A DNA stretch of 64,000 bases from Ramlibacter pinisoli (GTDB lineage: Bacteria; Pseudomonadota; Gammaproteobacteria; Burkholderiales; Burkholderiaceae_C). The stretch lies in NCBI RefSeq assembly GCF_009758015.1, contig NZ_WSEL01000009.1, positions 2,095,501-2,159,500 of the forward strand, read 5' to 3'. The notes beneath the pieces were generated by a model. That model was not told the origin of the DNA and ran no database searches. It was given only the letters and a program-made list of their open reading frames with translations. Position numbers and translations under genes: made by a program. Shown one piece after another: positions 58,434-64,000 of the stretch. Numbering within the stretch: position 1 is the stretch's first letter; every line of letters starts with the position of its first letter.

Positions 58434-59446
58434 TGGCGAGCGACGCACCGCGCATCGACCTGCACTACCTGAACCACGCCGACGTGCAGGCGCTGGCGCT
58501 CACCGACGCCGAGATCGTGCAGGCGGTGGAGGACGGCCTGCGCGCACAGGGCCTGGGGCAGGCCACCATCGAGCCGCGCATGCACCTGGTGCCCGAGAAG
58601 GACTACCCGGGCCACTTCAACGTGCTGCGCGGCTACATCCGGCCGCTGCATCTGGCGGGCGTGAAGGTGGTGGGCGACTACTACCGCAACTACGAGCGCG
58701 GCCTGCCATCCGAGCTGGCCGTGCTCAACCTGTTCGACCCGCAGACCGGCGCCCCGGTGGCCATCATCGACGCCTCGGACATCACCGACATGCGCACCGG
58801 CGCCGTCACCGCCATCGGCGCCCGCCACCTGGCGCGCAAAGACTCGAAGGTGCTGGGCCACATCGGCGCGCGCGGCACCTCGTACTGGAACGTACGCCTG
58901 CTCGATTCCATCTTCGGGTTCGACGAGATCCGGGTGCATTCGCGCCGGCCGGACAGCCGCAACGCCTTCGCCGCCCGGCTCGAGCAGGACCTGGGCAAGC
59001 GCATCACCGTCACCGACGACTGGGAGTCGTGCGTGCGCGGCGCCGACATCGTGGTCGAGGCGTCGCGGCTGGACCAGCCGGCGCCCCTGCTCAAGACCGA
59101 GTGGATCCGCAAGGGCGCCTGCGTCATCCCCTACGGCACCATGAGCGCGGTGGAGCTCTCGCTCACCGACATCATGGACAAGATGGTGATGGACGACTGG
59201 GGCCAGGCCAGGTCCGGCCCGTTCGGCGCGCTGCGCGCCCACGTCGACAGCGGCCGGCTCCACGAGGGCAACCTGCACGCCGAGCTGGGCCAGATCGTCG
59301 CCGGCCTGAAGCCCGGGCGCGAGAGCGACGGCGAGACCAACCTGTTCTGGCACCGCGGGCTGTCGCTGTCGGACATCGCGCTCGGCGCCTTCATGCTGCG
59401 CAAGGCGACCGCGCGCGGCATCGGCCAGGTCCTGCGCTTCCGCTGA
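58433..59446 (+). CDS. Ornithine cyclodeaminase/mu-crystallin family protein
   Basis: A 337-residue protein: MHLVPEKDYPGHFNVLRGYI, AGVKVVGDYYRNY (Lys of the family's substrate site), IDASDITDMRTGAVTAIGA (conserved Asp/Arg) and KVLGHIGARGTSYWNVR in place of the usual GxGxQA dinucleotide motif. Members include ornithine cyclodeaminase, alanine dehydrogenase and ketimine reductases; the altered Gly motif makes the cofactor uncertain. Located between hutU and hutH with overlapping or near-adjacent ends, it should be co-expressed with histidine catabolism. Its role there is not established. Confidence 0.85.
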
Positions 59447-59455
59447 AGGCCCGCG

Positions 59456-60253
59456 ATGCCGGTCGCCAACGCCCGCATGTACTCGGCCACGCCGGCCGGC
59501 AAGGCGGCCTGGCACCGCATCCTGCGCTGGGCGCTGGATGAGGCCGGGCTGCCCTGGGAGGTGATCGACCACGACGCGCCGGCGCCGCTGTCGGCGCTGT
59601 GGGCACGCGACGACCTCGGCCTGGCCCTGATGTGCGGGCTGCCGTTCGCGCGCCGCCAGCCGCCGGCGCAGCTGGTGGCCGCGCCCATCCCCAGCCCCGG
59701 GCGCTACGGCGGCCGCCCGGTCTACTGCACCGACATCGTGGTGCGGGCCGGCGCCCCGTACCGCGTCCTGCAGGACACGTTCGGCGGCGTGGCCGGCTAC
59801 ACGCTGGCCGACTCGCTCTCGGGCGGCGTCGCCTTCAACCTGCACCTGCAGCCGTTCCGCAGCGCGCGGCGGCCGCGCCTGTACGCGCGCACCGTCGGCG
59901 GGCTGGTCAACGCGCGCGGCGTCATCGACGCGCTGGCCGCCGGCACCATCGACGTCGGTCCGCTGGACAGCTGGTACCACGACCAGCTGCGCCGCCAGGA
60001 CCCGGCGTTCGCGGCCCGCGTGCGCACCGTCGCCACCACGGCCTGGCGGCCGCTGCCGCCGTTCGTGGCCACCGCGCCGCTGGCGGCCGGCGAGCTCGAC
60101 GCCGTGCGCGCCGCCCTGCACGCCGCCACCCAGGCGCCGGAACTGGCGGCCGACTGCGCACTGCTCTTGCTAGCGGGGTTCGCGGCCCCGCCGGCGCGCG
60201 ACTACGCCGCCCTGGCGGACCCCGGACCGCTCACCGCCTTCGAGGACCTCTGA
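59456..60253 (+). CDS. PhnD/SsuA-like periplasmic-binding-fold protein without signal peptide
   Basis: A 265-residue protein. It resembles phosphonate/phosphite-type binding proteins: VANARMYSATPAGKAAWHRIL, PVYCTDIVVRAGAPYRVLQDTFGGVAGYTLADSLSGG (the hinge signature), AAGTIDVGPLDSWYHDQL. The N-terminus has no signal peptide or lipobox, so it likely stays in the cytoplasm. It may be a ligand-binding protein or a small-molecule enzyme derived from that fold. GAAGG lies at about 8 bases before the ATG. Nine bp after the cyclodeaminase-like gene, one base overlap with the TctC gene. Specific to this hut operon arrangement. Confidence 0.75.
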   Translation: MPVANARMYSATPAGKAAWHRILRWALDEAGLPWEVIDHDAPAPLSALWARDDLGLALMCGLPFARRQPPAQLVAAPIPSPGRYGGRPVYCTDIVVRAGAPYRVLQDTFGGVAGYTLADSLSGGVAFNLHLQPFRSARRPRLYARTVGGLVNARGVIDALAAGTIDVGPLDSWYHDQLRRQDPAFAARVRTVATTAWRPLPPFVATAPLAAGELDAVRAALHAATQAPELAADCALLLLAGFAAPPARDYAALADPGPLTAFEDL

Positions 60254-61218
60254 TGAAACGCCTGCTGCTCGCCCTGGCCGCCACCCTGGCCACCACGCTC
60301 GCCCCGCTCGCCCAGGCCCAGCCCTACCCCAGCCGGCCGGTGCGGGTGGTGGTGCCGTTCGCGCCCGGCGGCCCGGCCGACCTGCTCGGCCGCCTGGCCG
60401 CCCAGGCCATCGCCGACGGCCTGGGGCAGGCGGCCGTGGTGGAGAACAAGGTCGGCGCGGCCGGCAACATCGGCGTCGACCTGGTCGCCAAGGCGCCGCC
60501 CGACGGCTACACCCTGGGCATCGTGCCGGTCGGCAACATCGCGGTGAACCCCTCGCTGTTCTCCAGCCTGCCGTACAAGGCCTCGGAACTGGCGCCGGTG
60601 GCGCTGCTGGCGACGGTGGAGAACGTGCTGGTGGTCCATGCAGGGCTGCCGGTGGCCAACCTCAGGGAGCTGCTGGCACTGGCGCGCCAGAAGCCCGAGT
60701 CGATCAGCTTCGCCTCGCCCGGTGCCGGCAGCCAGGCCCACCTGGCCGGCGAGCTGCTCGCGCTGGACGGCAACGTGAAGCTGGTGCACGTGCCTTACAA
60801 GGGCACCGGCCCGGCGCTCAACGACCTGGTGGGCGGCCAGGTGAGCATGATGTTCGCCCAGGCCTCGGCCGCCGTCCCCTTCATCCAGCAGGGCAGGCTG
60901 CGCCCGATCGGCCTGGCCAGCCTGAAGCGCTCGACGGCGCTGCCGCAGGTGCCGACCGTCGCCGAGCAGGGCCTGGCCGGCTTCGAGGCGGTGTCCTGGT
61001 ACGCGCTGATGGCGCCGGCCGGCACGCCCCGGGACGTCGTCGACAAACTGCACGAGCAGATGACCCAGGCGCTGGCCCGGCCCGACACGCGCGAGAAGTT
61101 CGCCGCGCTCGGCATGGAGGCCGGCACCGGCACGCCCGAGCAGCTGGCCGCGCGCATCGCGGCCGAGTCCGTGCGCTGGTCCGACGTGGTCCGCAAGCGC
61201 AACATCAAGCCCGACTGA
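60253..61218 (+). CDS. Tripartite tricarboxylate transporter substrate-binding protein (Bug/TctC family), third
   Basis: A 321-residue precursor with Sec signal peptide MKRLLLALAATLATTLAPLAQA. Core: YPSRPVRVVVPFAPGGPADLL, VVENKVGAAGNIGVDLVAKAPPDG, KLVHVPYKGTGPALNDLVGGQ and VPTVAEQGLAGFEAVSWYALM. ATG 60253 overlaps the preceding stop (TGATG). In the hut context it could bind urocanate, imidazole compounds or another histidine-derived acid in the periplasm. That is inference, since no membrane subunits accompany it. Three bp separate it from hutH. Confidence 0.9.
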   Translation: MKRLLLALAATLATTLAPLAQAQPYPSRPVRVVVPFAPGGPADLLGRLAAQAIADGLGQAAVVENKVGAAGNIGVDLVAKAPPDGYTLGIVPVGNIAVNPSLFSSLPYKASELAPVALLATVENVLVVHAGLPVANLRELLALARQKPESISFASPGAGSQAHLAGELLALDGNVKLVHVPYKGTGPALNDLVGGQVSMMFAQASAAVPFIQQGRLRPIGLASLKRSTALPQVPTVAEQGLAGFEAVSWYALMAPAGTPRDVVDKLHEQMTQALARPDTREKFAALGMEAGTGTPEQLAARIAAESVRWSDVVRKRNIKPD

Positions 61219-61221
61219 GCC

Positions 61222-62784
61222 ATGGCCGCGCCCGCCCCCAGCCACCGCATCGCACCCGGCGCCCTCACGCTGGGGCAGCTGCGCGCCATCTGGGAGCAGC
61301 CGCAGCTGCCCCTGGTGCTGGCCGACGACTGCCGCCCAGGCATCCGCGCCAGCGCCGCCCTGGTGCAGCGGGCCGCCGAGGGCGAGGCACCCGTCTACGG
61401 CGTCAACACCGGCTTCGGCAAGCTGGCCACGCAGCGCATCGCGCGCGACGACCTGGCGCTGCTGCAACTGCGCCTGCTGCGCTCGCATGCGGTCGGCGTC
61501 GGCGAGCCGCTGCCCGGGCGCGTGGTGCGGCTGGTGCTGCTGCTCAAGGCGGCCAGCCTGGCGCGCGGCTATTCCGGCGTGCGCGAGGAGGTGGTCGACG
61601 GCCTGCTGGCGTTGTGCAACCGCGGCGTGCTGCCCATCGTGCCGGCGCAGGGCTCGGTCGGCGCCTCGGGCGACCTGGCCCCGCTGGCGCACCTGTGCCT
61701 GCCCCTGGTCGGCGAGGGCGAGGCCCTGCTCGACGGCGAGCGCCTGCCCGGCGCCGAGGCGCTGCGGCGCGCCGGCCTGCAGCCGCTGCAGCTCGGCCCC
61801 AAGGAAGGCCTGGCCCTCATCAACGGCACCCAGGTGTCGACCGCCCTGGCGCTCGATGCGCTGCTGGCGGCCGACCGGCTGCTGGAGGCGGCCGTCATCG
61901 CCGGCGCGCTCACGCTGGACGCCGCGCGCGGCAGCGACGGCCCGTTCGACCCGCGCATCCACGCGGTGCGCGGCCAGCCCGGCCAGATCGACTGCGCGGC
62001 GGCCTACCGCGCGCTGCTGGAGGGCAGCGCCATCCGCCGCTCGCACCTGAACAACGACGACCGCGTGCAGGACCCGTACTGCCTGCGCTGCCAGCCGCAG
62101 GTGATGGGCGCCTGCCTCGACCAGATGCGGCACGCGGCCCAGGTGCTGGTGCGCGAGGCCAACGCCGTCACCGACAACCCGCTGGTGTTCACCGACGGCG
62201 GGGAGCTGCTGTCCGGCGGCAACTTCCACGCCGAGCCGGTGGCGCTGGCCTGCGACGCGCTGGCGGTGGCCATTGCGGAGATCGGCGCCATCGCCGAACG
62301 CCGCGTGGCCATGCTGGTCGACACGGTGGTCTCGCGCCTGCCGCCCTTCCTCACTGCGGAGCCCGGCCTCAACTCGGGCTTCATGATCGTCCACGTCACT
62401 GCCGCCGCGCTGGCCTCGGAGAACAAGTCGCTCGCCCATCCGGCCAGCGTCGACAGCCTGCCCACCTCGGCCAACCAGGAAGACCACGTCAGCATGGCCA
62501 CCTTCGCGGCGCGCCGGCTGCAGCCGATGCTGCACAACACCTCGCGCATCGTCGCCATCGAGCTGCTGGCCGCCGCCCAGGGCATCGGCTTCCTGCGCCC
62601 GCTCCTCAGCGCGCCGCCGCTGGAGGGCGTGCTGCGCCTGCTGCGCAGCGTGTCGCCCGCGCTGCAGGCCGACCGCAGCCTGGCACGCGACATCGAGGCC
62701 GTGCACCACCTGGTGGCCACCGGCGACCTGGGCCGGGCGACCGAGCGCCACATCCCGGCCTTGCACGCACTGCGATTGGCATGA
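61222..62784 (+). CDS. hutH: Histidine ammonia-lyase
   Basis: A 520-residue protein. The Ala148-Ser149-Gly150 triad that forms the MIO prosthetic group sits in [14 protein letters not shown]. Other conserved pieces are [38 protein letters not shown] and [14 protein letters not shown]. It removes ammonia from histidine to form urocanate, the first step of the pathway. ATG 61222 follows the TctC stop by 3 bp and a purine-rich GACTGAGCC. No defect seen. Confidence 0.97.
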   Translation: MAAPAPSHRIAPGALTLGQLRAIWEQPQLPLVLADDCRPGIRASAALVQRAAEGEAPVYGVNTGFGKLATQRIARDDLALLQLRLLRSHAVGVGEPLPGRVVRLVLLLKAASLARGYSGVREEVVDGLLALCNRGVLPIVPAQGSVGASGDLAPLAHLCLPLVGEGEALLDGERLPGAEALRRAGLQPLQLGPKEGLALINGTQVSTALALDALLAADRLLEAAVIAGALTLDAARGSDGPFDPRIHAVRGQPGQIDCAAAYRALLEGSAIRRSHLNNDDRVQDPYCLRCQPQVMGACLDQMRHAAQVLVREANAVTDNPLVFTDGGELLSGGNFHAEPVALACDALAVAIAEIGAIAERRVAMLVDTVVSRLPPFLTAEPGLNSGFMIVHVTAAALASENKSLAHPASVDSLPTSANQEDHVSMATFAARRLQPMLHNTSRIVAIELLAAAQGIGFLRPLLSAPPLEGVLRLLRSVSPALQADRSLARDIEAVHHLVATGDLGRATERHIPALHALRLA

Positions 62785-62835
62785 GGCGTGCATGGAGTTC
62801 ACCAGCCACCGTCCCGCCTTTTGAAGGAGAAACCC

Positions 62836-63780
62836 ATGAAGAAGCTGTTCGCCCTCACGTTCGTCGCCCTCGCCGCGGCCACCGCGCACGCGCAGGAAAC
62901 CAGGCTCGCCATCGGCATCTCCGGCTGGACCGGCTTCGCGCCGCTCACGCTGGCCCGGGAGGCGGGCATCTTCAAGAAGAACGGCCTGGACGTGTCGATC
63001 AAGAAGATCCCGCAGAAGGACCGCCACCTGGCCATCGCCTCGGGCGACGTGCAGTGCGCCGCCACCACCGTGGAGACCTGGATCGGCTGGAACGCCAACG
63101 GCGTCGCCACCACCCAGATCTTCCAGCTGGACAAGTCGTACGGCGCCGACGGCATGGTGGTCAAGCCGGGCATCGCGAAGATCGCCGACCTGAAGGGCAA
63201 GACCGTGGCCGCCAGCGCGCCGGGCACCTCGCCCTACTTCGCGCTGGCCTGGATCCTGAAGAAGAACGGCCTCACGCCCAAGGACGTCAAGATCGTCAAC
63301 CTCGAGCCGCAGCCCGCCGCCAACGCCATGATCGCGGGCACCGCCGACCTCGACGCCGCCATGACCTACGAGCCCTATCTGTCGGCGGTGCGCGCCAAGC
63401 CCGAGGCCGGCAAGATCATCGCCACCACGCTGGACTACCCGATGGTGATGGACACCTTCGGCTGCACGCCCAAGTTCCTGGCCGACAACCCTAAGGCCGC
63501 CAAGGCGCTGGCCGACAGCTACTTCGAGGCGGTCGACATGATCCGCAAGGACCCGAAGAAGAGCTTCGAGATCATGGGCGCCGACGTCAAGCAAAGCGGC
63601 GAGCAGTTCGAGGCCAGCCAGAAGTTTCTGCGCTGGCAGGACCGCGAGGCCAACCTGAAGTTCTTCGCCGGCGAGCACGCCGCCTTCAGCAAGGAAGCGG
63701 CCGACCTGCTGCTGGAGGCCGGCATCATCAAGCAGATTCCCGACCTGTCGAAGCTGGCCGACACGAGGTTCCTGAAGTGA
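62836..63780 (+). CDS. ABC transporter substrate-binding protein (NrtA/SsuA/TauA-type)
   Basis: A 314-residue precursor with signal peptide MKKLFALTFVALAAATAHAQ. Core: LAIGISGWTGFAPLTLAREAGIFKKNGLDV, AIASGDVQCAATTVETWIGW, KGKTVAASAPGTSPYFALAWILKKNGL and TADLDAAMTYEPYLSAV. These features match periplasmic binding proteins for sulfonates, nitrate, thiamine precursors or similar. AAGGAG lies six bases before ATG 62836. The ABC permease starts 127 bp later. Located at the end of the hut unit, a histidine or urocanate ligand is possible; the family often binds other compounds. Confidence 0.88.
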   Translation: MKKLFALTFVALAAATAHAQETRLAIGISGWTGFAPLTLAREAGIFKKNGLDVSIKKIPQKDRHLAIASGDVQCAATTVETWIGWNANGVATTQIFQLDKSYGADGMVVKPGIAKIADLKGKTVAASAPGTSPYFALAWILKKNGLTPKDVKIVNLEPQPAANAMIAGTADLDAAMTYEPYLSAVRAKPEAGKIIATTLDYPMVMDTFGCTPKFLADNPKAAKALADSYFEAVDMIRKDPKKSFEIMGADVKQSGEQFEASQKFLRWQDREANLKFFAGEHAAFSKEAADLLLEAGIIKQIPDLSKLADTRFLK

Positions 63781-63813
63781 CGTCGCAACGGGGTGCGCAG
63801 CACCCAGGCGACG
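63781..63813 (+). terminator. Stem-loop after the ABC binding-protein gene
   Basis: Starting at the first base after the stop: CGTCGC (63781-63786) pairs with GCGACG (63808-63813), and GGGTGC (63791-63796) with GCACCC (63800-63805), with a small internal loop. No U-tract follows. It may lower expression of the permease or stabilise the binding-protein mRNA, common for such transporters. Confidence 0.5.
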
Positions 63814-63841
63814 TCACTCCGGCGAAGGCCGGGGTCCATGC
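63813..63841. repeat. Second REP-type palindrome (CCGGCGAAGGCCGG type)
   Basis: GTCACTCCGGCGAAGGCCGG followed by GGTCCA, a CCGGC-GAA-GGCCGG hairpin of a different family from the other REP units, similar to the widespread Burkholderiales TTCCCGCGAAGGCGGGAA type. Sits between the binding-protein stem-loop and a REP unit. Confidence 0.6.
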
Positions 63842-63869
63842 CTCGCAGGTGCACACGGCGTTTCAAAGG

Positions 63870-63898
63870 CTGGATGACGGGTCGAGCCCGCCATGACG
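63870..63898. repeat. REP unit next to the permease start
   Basis: GGATGACGGGTCGAGCCCGC followed by CATGACG: the same GGATG...GGGTCGAGCCC...ATGACG layout as the right halves of the REPIN-like elements. It ends 9 bp before the permease ATG, so its last bases may touch the ribosome-binding region. Confidence 0.7.
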
Positions 63899-63907
63899 AG
63901 GATCTCC

Positions 63908-64000
63908 ATGAAACCCCTCGTCCCCGTCGCCCCCGGCACCCGGCTCGCGCTGGGCGTCGCCTTCTTCGTCGTCTTCTTCGCCGCCTGGACCGGCGCCACG
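63908..64000 (+). CDS. ABC transporter permease (partial, runs off window)
   Basis: Only the first 31 codons are present: MKPLVPVAPGTRLALGVAFF and a following hydrophobic stretch VVFFAAWTGAT. A short polar N-terminus then a transmembrane helix agrees with SsuC/TauC-like permeases, and the upstream binding protein is of the same transporter class. The call rests on position and hydrophobicity only. A GGATCTCC stretch before the ATG gives a weak ribosome-binding site. Confidence 0.6.
   Translation, partial: MKPLVPVAPGTRLALGVAFFVVFFAAWTGAT

Overview
The window is high-GC DNA (about 70% G+C by eye) from a betaproteobacterium, most likely order Burkholderiales and a Comamonadaceae relative such as Ramlibacter or Variovorax. 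The reasons are the rplM-rpsI-DUF6776 order, an SAH riboswitch in front of ahcY, three tripartite-tricarboxylate (Bug/TctC) binding proteins, a double-length UvrA, DUF7673 and DUF2630 proteins, and an AraC-controlled leucine-degradation cluster. The genus is inference. There are no tRNA, rRNA, CRISPR or phage genes, and no transposase gene.

1-7.2 kb holds housekeeping genes: a partial DUF6776 protein, rpsI and rplM (minus strand), rlmJ (plus), then a minus-strand methyl-cycle block ahcY-tlyA-metF-RlpA-like. The last three genes of that block overlap. ahcY is preceded by a perfect TATAAT -10 box and a SAH riboswitch, so S-adenosylhomocysteine probably controls its own hydrolase. 6.1-13.5 kb carries a stand-alone ATP-dependent DNA ligase and a stand-alone LigD-type polymerase, with a TTC38-like TPR protein, a GlxA-type regulator, an MFS exporter and a secreted esterase between them.

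13.6-30.5 kb contains prfC, a PDZ-less S41 protease-like lipoprotein, a HAD phosphatase, a C26 amidotransferase, a TctC protein, a Tat-type GH5 lipoprotein, a small beta-barrel protein, a 1952-residue class III UvrA with four Walker A motifs, a tiny one-helix membrane protein and an MHS-type MFS transporter with a hairpin terminator.

30.7-44.3 kb is mostly a minus-strand leucine/isovalerate (liu-type) degradation cluster. It holds carboxylase beta and alpha subunits, an acyl-CoA dehydrogenase, a methylglutaconyl-CoA hydratase and HMG-CoA lyase, with a lipoprotein, an alpha/beta hydrolase and a DUF4126 membrane protein interleaved. A divergent AraC regulator sits at its head. Two 118-bp REPIN-like elements with flanking tandem arrays interrupt this stretch.

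44.3-51.5 kb is mixed: a DUF2630 protein, a Tat-exported DODA-type dioxygenase, a hydrolase, an orphan triple-PAS histidine kinase, an LprI-domain protein with a hexanucleotide repeat, a Gly/Ser/Met-rich secreted protein, a DUF7673 protein and another TctC protein. A third repeat locus with five small tandem hairpins follows.

52-64 kb is a divergent histidine-utilization locus. hutC-hutD-hutI-hutG-hutF run leftward and hutU-hutH rightward. Between them lie a sigma70 promoter and two HutC-type operators. Three non-canonical genes sit between hutU and hutH: an ornithine-cyclodeaminase-family protein, a PhnD-like protein without a signal peptide, and a TctC binding protein. After hutH come an ABC binding protein, a stem-loop/repeat region and the start of an ABC permease. 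This unusual hut operon and the REPIN/tandem-array loci are the least explained parts of the window.
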